Assembly: GCA_937895645.1 (NCBI GenBank)
Contig: CALBKQ010000099.1
Coordinates: forward strand, 1-11,337
Source of the DNA: an uncultured Clostridia bacterium
GTDB lineage: Bacteria; Bacillota; Clostridia; Oscillospirales; Acutalibacteraceae
Reading direction: 5' to 3'
Length of the DNA: 11,337 bases
Position numbers and translations under genes: made by a program. The notes beneath the pieces are model-generated. The model ran no database searches and was not told the DNA's origin. It worked only from the letters and a program-made list of their open reading frames with translations. Position 1 is the stretch's first letter. The number at the start of each line of letters is the position of its first letter. This document shows, piece after piece, positions 1 through 7,274 of the stretch.

Positions 1-727
1 AGAACATACCAAGGTCAAGACCTAAATAGTTTGAATATAACATACAACGGCTCATACCACCCTCGTCAGGGGAGATAAGCATTGTGTGTTCTTTGTCAAG
101 TTTAAGATTATCAACATTGTTTACAAGAGCCTTAATCATTTGGTAAGCAGGAGAAATACTTTCAAATCCGTGAAGAGGAATAGCGTTTTGAACACGAGCG
201 TCGTGAGCGTCAAATGTGATAATGTTATCAACACCCATATCAAGACAAAGTTCCTGAAGCATTACTGCACAGTCAAGAGACTCTCTTGAAGTGCGCTTGT
301 GCTGTCTGCCTTCATAAAGCATAGGCATAATAACTGTAATACGCTTTGCTTTACCACCAATAGCAGAAATTGCACGTTTAAGGTTTGCATAGTGGTCGTC
401 AGGACTCATAGGTACTGTCTGACCGTACATTTTATATGTTACACCGTGGTTAAAAGCATCAATGAGAATGTAAATGTCATAGCCGCGAACTGAATCGCGA
501 AGTGCACATTTGCCTTCACCTGTACCAAAACGAGGAAATGCCACGTCAAGAATATAAGAACTTCTTTCATAGCCTGAAAAAGCGATTGTTGTCTTGTGTT
601 CTGAATCTTGTTGTGAACGCCACTTTACAAGATAACGGTCAATTTTTTCTGCCATTTCTTCGCATCCCGGTAAAGCAATAATACCGAGAGGTCCGTTTGG
701 TATTGTGGTAATTTCTCTGTCTGCCAT
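1..727 (-). CDS. prs: Ribose-phosphate pyrophosphokinase (PRPP synthetase), 3' part missing at window edge
   Basis: The first 242 residues of a minus-strand gene that runs off the left edge. PRPP synthetase transfers pyrophosphate from ATP to ribose-5-phosphate in the cytoplasm and feeds purine, pyrimidine, histidine and tryptophan synthesis. Family landmarks are visible: SVRGYDIYI (about 79-87), KRITVIMPMLYEGRQHKR (128-145; the flexible catalytic loop, usually YARQDRK), FDAHD (172-176; the metal/ATP site, usually DLHA) and SPDEGG (219-224; usually SPDHGG). It differs from the compact 310-320-residue bacterial enzyme: the N-terminus is longer and the loops diverge, as in a longer clostridial Prs variant I recall of about 390 residues. 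The start is the ATG at 727-725, seven bases after GGAGG (complement of 735-739). It has its own promoter and is probably transcribed separately from the transporter gene upstream of it on the same strand. Confidence 0.9.
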   Translation of the reverse strand, partial: MADREITTIPNGPLGIIALPGCEEMAEKIDRYLVKWRSQQDSEHKTTIAFSGYERSSYILDVAFPRFGTGEGKCALRDSVRGYDIYILIDAFNHGVTYKMYGQTVPMSPDDHYANLKRAISAIGGKAKRITVIMPMLYEGRQHKRTSRESLDCAVMLQELCLDMGVDNIITFDAHDARVQNAIPLHGFESISPAYQMIKALVNNVDNLKLDKEHTMLISPDEGGMSRCMLYSNYLGLDLGMF

Positions 728-787
728 AATTTAACCTCCGATAATTTGAAAAATGATTAAAACTATATGTAATTGATTAACATATAT

Positions 788-815
788 ATTCTACTATATT
801 TTGTGGTTTTTGCAA
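788..815 (-). promoter_or_regulatory. Promoter of prs
   Basis: Read on the minus strand, TTGCAA (815-810) is followed after 16 bases by TAGAAT (793-788), a 5/6 match to the -10 box. It lies about 60 bases upstream of the prs start and just downstream of the transporter stop codon, so prs can be expressed on its own. The call is by eye and the start site is not proven. Confidence 0.55.
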
Positions 816-840
816 TAGAAATTTTACAAAAAAATAAAAT

Positions 841-2007
841 TTAGTTAAAAGAGTGTTCAACTGTTATAACTGCAAAATATCTTTCGTCTATTTTGCTCAA
901 TTTATTTTCAATTTCATTACGAACCTCATCGTTATTTAGATGATATTTATGGGGAACAATCAAATCAAAAATAAGATTTGTATGTGTAGGACCGTCAACA
1001 ACCCTGAAATCGTGAATTGACATTTCGCTGGAAATTTCTGTAACGAGCGAACTTGTCATCTGTCGCAAAGCGTTAATTTTTTCATCATCAACAACAATAG
1101 GGTCCATGTGAATTGAAATAATCATACCGTATTCGTTTAAGATGTCTCGTTCAATAAGGTCAATAATATCGTGAATTTCCATTATACTTTCGTTTGATGG
1201 AACTTCTGCGTGGGCTGACGCGAATTTTCTACCGGGACCATAGTCGTGAATAATCATATCATGTACGCCCATAACTTTGTCGTATGAAAGAATTTTTTCT
1301 GTAATTTCATCAACAAACTCTTTTTCTGCAGGTTTGCCTAATAGGTCAGCCATTGTTTCTTTAAGAATGTTGAATCCTGCAATAAATATGAAACAAGCAA
1401 CAACGATTCCCAAATAACCGTCAATATTTATATCAGAAAAAGCAGATACAATAATTGCGATTGCAGCAACACTTGTGGCAAGACAATCGCTGAAACAGTC
1501 TTTCATAACTGCCATCATAGGAGCAGAGTTGATTTTTCTGCCAAGTTTTTTGTTGAAAAATCCAAGCCATAACTTTGCAAAAATACTGAAAACAAGAATA
1601 CCAAGTGAAATAATGCTGAATTTTACGGGAACAGGGTTTACAATCTTGTCAACTGAACTTTTGAATAATTCAATACCCATCAGCAAAACAAGAAACGCAA
1701 CTGCAAGTGCCGAAATATACTCAACTCTACCATGACCGTAAGGATGCCCCTTATCTGCAGGCTTCCCTGAAAGTTTTACACCAATAAGTGAAATTATTGA
1801 TGCACCTGCATCTGATAAGTTGTTTATTGCGTCAGCAGTAACAGAAATACTGCCCGAAAGAGTACCTGCCACGTATTTGAGAATGGCAAGTAAAATATTA
1901 GTTACAATACCCGCAATACTGCCAAGAGTACCATAAGCTGTACGCACTTTAGGATTGCGTACATTTTCGCTGTCACGAATAAAAAGTTTAATGAGAATTG
2001 TGTGCAT
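841..2007 (-). CDS. Cation diffusion facilitator transporter, probably Mn(II) efflux type
   Basis: An inner-membrane metal/proton antiporter of 388 residues. About six membrane segments fall between residues 28 and 220. The family signature HPYGHGR is at 88-94, after the second helix. The metal-site helices read TADAINNLSD (57-66; D59, N63, D66) and KDCFSDC (169-175; D170, D174). The N in the second helix and D rather than H in the fifth resemble the Bacillus MneP/MneS manganese group more than zinc-type FieF, so Mn(II) is the likely substrate (inference). The cytoplasmic domain (about 225-303) is followed by a second, similar stretch to the end, making the protein longer than the usual ~300 residues. 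The ATG at 2007 follows AGAGGT by about 8 bases and overlaps the end of the tetR-like gene by 20 nt, which implies co-transcription and coupled translation with that regulator. Confidence 0.9.
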   Translation of the reverse strand: MHTILIKLFIRDSENVRNPKVRTAYGTLGSIAGIVTNILLAILKYVAGTLSGSISVTADAINNLSDAGASIISLIGVKLSGKPADKGHPYGHGRVEYISALAVAFLVLLMGIELFKSSVDKIVNPVPVKFSIISLGILVFSIFAKLWLGFFNKKLGRKINSAPMMAVMKDCFSDCLATSVAAIAIIVSAFSDINIDGYLGIVVACFIFIAGFNILKETMADLLGKPAEKEFVDEITEKILSYDKVMGVHDMIIHDYGPGRKFASAHAEVPSNESIMEIHDIIDLIERDILNEYGMIISIHMDPIVVDDEKINALRQMTSSLVTEISSEMSIHDFRVVDGPTHTNLIFDLIVPHKYHLNNDEVRNEIENKLSKIDERYFAVITVEHSFN

Positions 2008-2608
2008 TTAACAGTACCTCTTTGCCTTCATCACCTAAAATTCCCCAAAGACCGGTAAGAATAAGCGAAAGTGCTTTTTCTGCAATTTCCCTTGAAGAAA
2101 GGTGAGAGTATTTTGTACCCCAACAGTGAAGAATACCAATGCAACCGAACTTCCCGTAATTATATACAAAATCATATTTTTCCATTGACATATTTGGAAA
2201 AACACCTTTGAAAAGTTCAGCTATTTTTGTATTCATAAGTTCACCAAAACGATAAACAAATTTTGCATCACCATTTTCACCCATAAGTACATTGATAATA
2301 TCTTTATGAGTTCTAAAATACTCAAAGTATGTTTCAAGAACATCAATAGGGCGGTATAATATGTCTTCAGGAGTTACATCAAGAACTGTCTGGTCAAATT
2401 CTTCACAAAGGTCGTCTTCAATAGAGTCAACAAGGTCATAAACATCTTTGTAGTGCAAATAAAAAGTGCCCCTGTTAATTTCAACAAGGTCAGTAAGTTC
2501 TTTTACTGTAATTTTATTTATGCTTTTTGATTTTCCAAGTTCTGCAATGCCTTGTCGCAGAAGTTTTTTCGTGCGTCTTACACGAATATCGTTGTTGTTA
2601 ATAGCCAT
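1988..2608 (-). CDS. TetR/AcrR-family transcriptional regulator
   Basis: A one-component regulator of 206 residues with an N-terminal DNA-binding domain and an all-helical ligand/dimer domain. The helix-turn-helix is at about 33-60: ITVKELTDLVEINRGTFY then LHYKDVYDL, with the typical G-T-F-Y-x-H-Y-K recognition-helix ending. The C-terminal part resembles the domain found in DhaS-like and clostridial TetR proteins, so the ligand cannot be read from sequence. The start ATG (2608-2606) has GGAG (complement of 2617-2620) eight bases upstream. It is transcribed divergently from the ABC transporter operon and overlaps the CDF gene downstream by 20 nt, so it is a plausible repressor of one or both. 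A palindrome over its own -35 box suggests autoregulation (inference). Confidence 0.92.
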   Translation of the reverse strand: MAINNNDIRVRRTKKLLRQGIAELGKSKSINKITVKELTDLVEINRGTFYLHYKDVYDLVDSIEDDLCEEFDQTVLDVTPEDILYRPIDVLETYFEYFRTHKDIINVLMGENGDAKFVYRFGELMNTKIAELFKGVFPNMSMEKYDFVYNYGKFGCIGILHCWGTKYSHLSSREIAEKALSLILTGLWGILGDEGKEVLLNAHNSH

Positions 2609-2637
2609 AAAATCATCTCCGTGTATTTTATATGATT

Positions 2638-2666
2638 ATTATACTATCAAAATGTTCAATAATCAA
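2638..2666 (-). promoter_or_regulatory. Promoter of the tetR-like gene and CDF transporter
   Basis: On the minus strand, TTGATT (2666-2661) and a consensus TATAAT (2643-2638) are separated by 17 bases, about 30 bases before the regulator's start codon. It would drive the regulator and the overlapping transporter gene. Confidence 0.65.
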
Positions 2667-2678
2667 CAGTTGTCTATT
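2658..2678. promoter_or_regulatory. Candidate TetR operator (imperfect palindrome)
   Basis: A 21-bp imperfect palindrome centred on A2668. The inner arms CAAC/GTTG are perfect, then two mismatches, then four more matched pairs: 8 of 10 positions in each arm. It covers the -35 box of the regulator's promoter, a normal place for TetR autorepression. No second clear copy is seen at the divergent promoter about 80 bases away, so control of the ABC operon through this site is uncertain. A/T-rich DNA gives chance palindromes easily. Confidence 0.35.
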
Positions 2679-2749
2679 AATTTTATAAATTTAGTTAAAA
2701 TTATACAAATAATATATGAAAAATATGTGTAGCAATATCTTATAAGTTG

Positions 2750-2758
2750 TGTTATAAT
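2750..2758 (+). promoter_or_regulatory. Extended -10 promoter of the ABC transporter operon
   Basis: TGTTATAAT is a perfect extended -10 element (TGN plus TATAAT) 44 bases before the ATPase start. The -35 region at optimal spacing (TAGCAA, 2730-2735) matches only 3/6, which fits an extended -10 promoter that depends little on the -35 box. It is the only convincing promoter I see on this strand before 10426, so it may drive the whole run from 2803 to 10401. Confidence 0.55.
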
Positions 2759-2802
2759 TATTTATCTATGATTTTGAACAGTAAAAATAAGGAGCGAAAG
2801 CA

Positions 2803-3504
2803 ATGTCATTTATTGAATTAAAAGACGTAGTAAAGACTTATAAAATGGGTGAAATTGAAATTAAAGCAGCCGATAATATCAGTTTCCCTATTGAAAAAGG
2901 TGAGTTTGTAGTAGTTGTTGGTCCGTCAGGTGCAGGTAAAACAACTGTTCTTAATATTCTTGGTGGAATGGATAAGGCAACATCAGGTGAAATTATGGTT
3001 GACGGTATTGATATTGGTAAATATACAGAAAAGGAACTTACAAAGTATCGTCGTGATGACGTAGGTTTTGTTTTTCAGTTCTATAATCTTGTGCAGAATC
3101 TTACAGCACTTGAAAATGTTGAACTTGCATCACAGATGAAAGAAGATGCACTTGATGCTGAAGATGTTCTTGCAGAAGTAGGGCTCGGTTCCCGTCTTGA
3201 TAACTTCCCGTCACAGCTTTCGGGTGGTGAGCAACAGCGTGTGTCTATTGCCCGTGCCCTTGCAAAAAATCCTAAACTTTTGCTTTGTGACGAGCCTACA
3301 GGTGCTCTTGACTACATAACAGGTAAATCAATCCTTAAACTTTTACAGGATACTTGTCGTGAAAAGAAAATGACAGTTATAGTAATTACTCATAACTCTG
3401 CACTTACACCAATGGCAGATAAAATCATAAAAATCAAAAACGGACAGGTTAATAAAATTCTTATAAACGAAAATCCAACACCTGTTGAACAGATTGAGTG
3501 GTAA
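2803..3504 (+). CDS. ABC transporter ATP-binding protein, MacB/LolD type
   Basis: A cytoplasmic ATPase of 233 residues that powers the FtsX-type permease encoded next to it. All catalytic motifs are intact: Walker A GPSGAGKTT (40-48), Q-loop FQFYNL (91-96; Q92), signature LSGGEQQR (139-146), Walker B LLLCDEPTGALD (159-170; catalytic E164), and H-loop ITHN (195-198; H197). Length and motifs match the MacB/LolD/FtsE-like subfamily, whose members couple ATP use to mechanical movement of extracytoplasmic domains rather than classic import. The ATG at 2803 follows GGAG (2791-2794) by eight bases. The next gene begins 5 nt after its stop, or overlaps it by 7 nt if a GTG start is used, so the two form one unit. 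The substrate is unknown. In Firmicutes such pairs often handle antimicrobial peptides, lipids or cell-wall signals. Confidence 0.95.
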   Translation: MSFIELKDVVKTYKMGEIEIKAADNISFPIEKGEFVVVVGPSGAGKTTVLNILGGMDKATSGEIMVDGIDIGKYTEKELTKYRRDDVGFVFQFYNLVQNLTALENVELASQMKEDALDAEDVLAEVGLGSRLDNFPSQLSGGEQQRVSIARALAKNPKLLLCDEPTGALDYITGKSILKLLQDTCREKKMTVIVITHNSALTPMADKIIKIKNGQVNKILINENPTPVEQIEW

Positions 3505-3509
3505 AAGAT

Positions 3510-6500
3510 ATGACAAAATCAATTAAAAAGGATTTTCGCAGAGAAATCAAAAAGAGTGTCAGCCGATTTATCTCAATCCTGCTTATAGTAGTTCTTGGCG
3601 TAGCATTTTATTCAGGTATCCGTTCTTCAATGCCTGCTATGCAGATGACTGCCGACGCAGTTTATGATAAAGAAAACTTTATGGATATCCGTGTTGTAGG
3701 CACATTGGGACTTACCGAAAATGACCTTAACGCAATCAAAGAGATTGAGGGTGTTGAAACGGTTGAAGGTGCTTATACTACCGATTTTCTCTGTCTTGCA
3801 AATTCAAGTGAAATCGTAACAAAAGTTCTTGCAATGCCTGACGCAATCAATGATGTTATGGTAAGCGAGGGCAGATATCCCGAAAAGTATAATGAATGTG
3901 TAGTAAGCCGTGAGTTTTTAGCAGAATCAGGTTTTGCAATCGGCGATTATGTAACACTTTTGACAGGTACTGATGACAGCGTTTTTGATACTCTTGCGTC
4001 AGAGACATATCAGATTGTAGGTATCGGTTCAACATCATATTTCCTTAATGGTGATATGGGTACAAGCACAATCGGTGACGGTGTTGTTGACGGTTATATA
4101 GTCATTCCGCAAGAGGCTTATGTAACTGATATTTATACATCAATTCATATAACTGTTTCAGGGGCAAAGGAACTTGACAGTTATAGTAAAGATTATGAAT
4201 CACTTGTTGAAAATGTTATAAATAAAATTGAACTTATTGCAGACCGTCGTTGCGATGTAAGATACAGCGAAGTTCGTTCACAAAGCAACGAGATGCTTGA
4301 AGATGCTAAAAACGATTATCTTGAAGCAGAAGTAACTGCCCGTAATGAGCTGGCAGAAGCTGAACAGGCACTTTTAGAAAACGAGAAAAAGTATGAAGAA
4401 GAAAACGCAATTCTTGAAGAAAATCTTACTCTCGTACAGAATGCTGAAGCAAACCTTCCGCTTTATCGCCAACAGGTAGCTGACGGTGAAAGAGAACTTA
4501 ATAAAGCAAAAGAAGATTTAGCTGAACTTGAGGCGGAAGTAAAAAAGGCTGAAGAACAGTATGAATCATATATAAATGACCCTGAAAAAACAGAAGAACA
4601 AAAACAAAATGCTAAAGACTCTTTGCTTCTTGCACAGGGTATGTATGAACTTTCAGCAAAAACACTTGCGTCAAAAGAAGAAGAGCTTAATCAGGCAAAA
4701 AAAGATTTAGCCGACTTAGAGTATGCTGTTGCAAATAAAAATCAGCTTATTGCAGGTAGCGAAAAACTTCAGAAAGCTAAAGAAGAACTTGAACGCGGTC
4801 GTGAAAAATACGAAATCGCAAAACAAGATGCCGAGGCAGAACTTGAAGATGCAAAAGTAAAACTTGCTGAAGCAGAGCGTGAAATCAACTCAATGGAGAT
4901 TCCTGTTTGGTATGTTCTTAACCGTGACGCAGTCGAATCTTATATGAGTTTTAAGAACGATACACAAAGTATCGGTGCAATCGGTACAGTGTTCCCAATA
5001 ATTTTCTTCCTTGTTGCAGCCCTTGTTGCCCTTACAACAATGACTCGAATGGTTGAAGAACAAAGAACACAGATTGGTACTCTCAAGGCTCTTGGTTACA
5101 GTAAATTTACAATTATAAGTAAATATATTTTGTATGCAGGTCTTGCAACTGTAATTGGTAGTGTAATAGGCGTATTCCTTGGTGAGTTTACAATTCCTTA
5201 CTTTATTGTAGGCGCTTATAAAACTGCTTATTATAACCTTGGTGACACAGTTGTAACACTAAATGTATTGCACGCACTTGTGGCATCTCTTGCAGCAATT
5301 ATCTGCACAATCGGGGCTACATTCTTTGCTTGTTATAAAGAACTCCGTGCAGCACCGGCAGAACTTATGCGACCTGAAGCGCCAAGAGCAGGTAAGCGTA
5401 TTTTACTTGAAAATATTAATGCTATTTGGGAGCGTCTCAACTTCGGTCAAAAAGCTGCAATGCGTAACCTTTTCCGTTACAAAAAACGTTTCTTTATGAC
5501 ACTTTTCGGTGTTGGCGGTTGTATGGCACTTCTGCTTGTGGGCCTTGGCATCCGTGATTCAGTTTCCGCAATGGCAAACAATCAATATGGCGAAGTGTTT
5601 AAGTACGATGGTATTGTAAGCGTTGATTCAACTCTTACAAGAGCACAACGTCGTGCAATGCTTTCTGACATTTCAGATATTTCAGATATTACAGATTACA
5701 TTCAGGCAAACAGAACAATGGTATATGCAACAGGCAAGAGCGCTGATAATTTTGCAGACGAGAAAAATGCATATCTTATTATTCCAAGAGATACTGATAC
5801 TTTTGAAGAATACATTTCAATTCGTGAACGTGGCAGTCTTGTTGATGAACTTGAACTTTCTGACGAGGGTGTAATTATTACTGAAAAATATGCAAAACTT
5901 CTCAGCATTTCTATAGGTGACAGTATATATGTAAGACTCAGTGAGTCTGATGCTTATCCGAAAGAAGTAAAAGTAGTAGGTATAACTGAAAACTATATTT
6001 TCAATTATATTTATATGACACCAAAACTTTACCAGTCACTTTATAATGTGGCAGGTGAAACAAACGTGTTGTTGCTTAAAATGGAAGATGCAGCAAATAC
6101 TGAAGATATCAGCTCAAGACTTCTTAAAATTTCAGGTGTAAACTCTGTAACTATGAATACAGACGAATTGGGTGAACTTAATACAGTAATCAACAGTCTT
6201 TATTTTATTGTTATTCTTATGATTGTTGCAGCTGCAATTCTTGCGTTTGTTGTACTTTATAACCTTAATAATATTAATATAAGTGAAAGACATCGTGAAC
6301 TTGCAACACTTAAACTTTTAGGTTTCTATGACAAAGAACTCAGTGCCTATGTGTATCGCGAAAATGTAGTGCTTACAATACTTGGTACAATACTTGGTGT
6401 TTTCTTAGGTATACTTCTTCACAGATTTGTTATGGTTACTGTTGAAACAGATGTTTATATGTTCGGCAGAGAGTTAGAACCATTAAGTATTGTAATTGGC

Positions 6501-6599
6501 GCAGTGCTTACAATAATCTTTGCCCTTGCAACAAATCTTATTATGTACTTCCGACTCAAGAAAATTGATATGATTGAATCACTTAAATCAGTAGAATAA
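3510..6599 (+). CDS. Large FtsX-family ABC transporter permease with extracytoplasmic coiled coil
   Basis: A membrane partner of the preceding ATPase, 1029 residues from the ATG at 3510. An in-frame GTG at 3498 would add four residues but has no ribosome binding site, and the ATG gives the usual Met-Thr-Lys basic start. Order (ATG numbering, approximate): cytoplasmic basic tail, TM1 (20-36), extracytoplasmic MacB-like domain (45-250), charged heptad-rich coiled coil (258-461), first FtsX core with three membrane helices (490-610) containing MVEEQRTQIGTLKALGY, a linker, a TM near 662-682, a second extracytoplasmic domain, and a second FtsX core (900-1025) with the parallel motif RHRELATLKLLGFYDKE. 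This two-core form with a long coiled coil recurs in clostridial permeases. The coiled coil suggests interaction with a cell-wall or surface partner (inference). Short in-frame DNA repeats are seen at 5664-5699 and 6375-6398. The substrate is not determinable. Confidence 0.93.
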   Translation: MTKSIKKDFRREIKKSVSRFISILLIVVLGVAFYSGIRSSMPAMQMTADAVYDKENFMDIRVVGTLGLTENDLNAIKEIEGVETVEGAYTTDFLCLANSSEIVTKVLAMPDAINDVMVSEGRYPEKYNECVVSREFLAESGFAIGDYVTLLTGTDDSVFDTLASETYQIVGIGSTSYFLNGDMGTSTIGDGVVDGYIVIPQEAYVTDIYTSIHITVSGAKELDSYSKDYESLVENVINKIELIADRRCDVRYSEVRSQSNEMLEDAKNDYLEAEVTARNELAEAEQALLENEKKYEEENAILEENLTLVQNAEANLPLYRQQVADGERELNKAKEDLAELEAEVKKAEEQYESYINDPEKTEEQKQNAKDSLLLAQGMYELSAKTLASKEEELNQAKKDLADLEYAVANKNQLIAGSEKLQKAKEELERGREKYEIAKQDAEAELEDAKVKLAEAEREINSMEIPVWYVLNRDAVESYMSFKNDTQSIGAIGTVFPIIFFLVAALVALTTMTRMVEEQRTQIGTLKALGYSKFTIISKYILYAGLATVIGSVIGVFLGEFTIPYFIVGAYKTAYYNLGDTVVTLNVLHALVASLAAIICTIGATFFACYKELRAAPAELMRPEAPRAGKRILLENINAIWERLNFGQKAAMRNLFRYKKRFFMTLFGVGGCMALLLVGLGIRDSVSAMANNQYGEVFKYDGIVSVDSTLTRAQRRAMLSDISDISDITDYIQANRTMVYATGKSADNFADEKNAYLIIPRDTDTFEEYISIRERGSLVDELELSDEGVIITEKYAKLLSISIGDSIYVRLSESDAYPKEVKVVGITENYIFNYIYMTPKLYQSLYNVAGETNVLLLKMEDAANTEDISSRLLKISGVNSVTMNTDELGELNTVINSLYFIVILMIVAAAILAFVVLYNLNNINISERHRELATLKLLGFYDKELSAYVYRENVVLTILGTILGVFLGILLHRFVMVTVETDVYMFGRELEPLSIVIGAVLTIIFALATNLIMYFRLKKIDMIESLKSVE

Positions 6600-6611
6600 A
6601 GGAGAATAAAA

Positions 6612-7202
6612 ATGTTCCATCAATTAAACAAACCAACAGAAAACGATACAATTGCAATTATTAAAACAAATATGGGCGAGATTAAAATTAAACTTTTCCC
6701 AGAATTTGCACCAAAAACAGTTGAAAACTTTACAACTCACGCAAAAAATGGCTATTATGATGGTCTTATTTTCCATCGTGTTATCAAAGACTTTATGATT
6801 CAGGGCGGTGACCCAACAGGCACAGGTGCAGGTGGTCAGAGTATCTGGGGATATGCATTCCCAGATGAGTTCACAGGTGAACTTCACAATCTTCGTGGTG
6901 CACTTTCAATGGCAAACGCAGGTCCTAACACAAATGGTAGCCAGTTCTTTATTGTTCAGGCAAACAGTTGCCCTGAAGATTTTATTATGCAAATGAAACA
7001 GATTGACGAAAAAGTATTCCCAACTGAATGTGTTGAGGCATATGAAGAAATCGGTGGCACACCTTGGCTCGATTTCCGTCATACAGTTTTTGGCCAGGTT
7101 TATGACGGTATGGATGTTGTTGACGCAATCGCAAATGTAACAACAAAAGCACAGGATAAACCTGCCAATGATGTAATTATCGAAACAATTATCATTGAAT
7201 AA
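6612..7202 (+). CDS. Cyclophilin-type peptidyl-prolyl cis-trans isomerase
   Basis: A cytoplasmic prolyl isomerase of 196 residues that catalyses cis/trans exchange of Xaa-Pro bonds during protein folding. The fold's signature residues are present: FHRVIKDFMIQGGDP (54-68) gives catalytic R56 plus F61, M62 and Q64. ALSMANAGPNTNGSQFFI (97-114) forms the substrate groove. WLDFRHTVFG (152-161) supplies the W and H matching W121 and H126 of human cyclophilin A. There is no signal peptide. A roughly 30-residue insertion (about 120-150) makes it longer than the ~165-residue core. The ATG follows GGAG (6601-6604) by seven bases and lies 12 bases after the permease stop, so it is the third gene of the transporter operon. 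It may help fold the large permease, or the linkage may be chance. It resembles PpiB. Confidence 0.95.
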   Translation: MFHQLNKPTENDTIAIIKTNMGEIKIKLFPEFAPKTVENFTTHAKNGYYDGLIFHRVIKDFMIQGGDPTGTGAGGQSIWGYAFPDEFTGELHNLRGALSMANAGPNTNGSQFFIVQANSCPEDFIMQMKQIDEKVFPTECVEAYEEIGGTPWLDFRHTVFGQVYDGMDVVDAIANVTTKAQDKPANDVIIETIIIE

Positions 7203-7214
7203 TAACCTTATTTT

Positions 7215-7265
7215 CCTCCCTCTGACGAGGGAGGTGGCAACGCTTTTGCGTTGACGGAGGGAGAG
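7215..7265. repeat. Palindromic GGGAGG-type intergenic repeat with two hairpins
   Basis: Hairpin 1 has perfect 8-bp arms CCTCCCTC (7215-7222) and GAGGGAGG (7227-7234) around TGAC. Hairpin 2 has perfect 6-bp arms CAACGC (7238-7243) and GCGTTG (7248-7253) around TTTT. The tail GACGGAGGGAG (7253-7263) partly repeats the hairpin 1 segment TGACGAGGGAGG, and could instead pair with CTCCCTC at 7216-7222. The element is much richer in G+C than its surroundings. From memory, elements of this form (CCTCCCTC, short spacer, GAGGGAGGTGGC, variable hairpin, GACGGAGGGAG) are scattered between genes in gut Oscillospirales genomes, like REP or MITE sequences. With only one copy here, dispersal cannot be shown from the window. 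Confidence 0.75.
7256..7265 (+). promoter_or_regulatory. Repeat-derived ribosome binding site of mtaD
   Basis: GGAGGGAGAG, the last ten bases of the palindromic repeat, is the only Shine-Dalgarno-like sequence before the ATG at 7275, with nine bases between them. It decides the start: an in-frame TTG at 7251 lies inside the second hairpin and would put the site within the coding sequence. Confidence 0.65.
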
Positions 7266-7274
7266 ATAAGTATC

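Noticed and set aside
58..80. CCCTCGTCAGGGGAGATAAG resembles part of the 7215-7265 repeat and its downstream bases
   Set aside because: It lies inside prs and encodes the conserved SPDEGG region on the minus strand. The likeness is short and explained by coding constraint.
86..493. Two short plus-strand open frames over the left edge
   Set aside because: They lie opposite the well-supported prs coding sequence, have no ribosome binding sites and show no family resemblance.
819..842. Perfect 8-bp inverted repeat (AAATTTTA / TAAAATTT) at the end of the CDF gene, with an A/T run between the arms
   Set aside because: The stem has no G or C, so it would be too weak for a rho-independent terminator, and such repeats are expected by chance in DNA this A/T-rich.
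3498..3509. GTG start for the permease, overlapping the ATPase stop
   Set aside because: No ribosome binding site precedes it, and the extra residues are not typical. The ATG at 3510 gives the usual start of this family, though the site before it is also weak.
7251..7274. TTG start adding eight residues to MtaD
   Set aside because: It falls within the repeat hairpin and lacks an upstream Shine-Dalgarno, whereas the ATG at 7275 has GGAGGGAG at a good distance and matches the usual family N-terminus.
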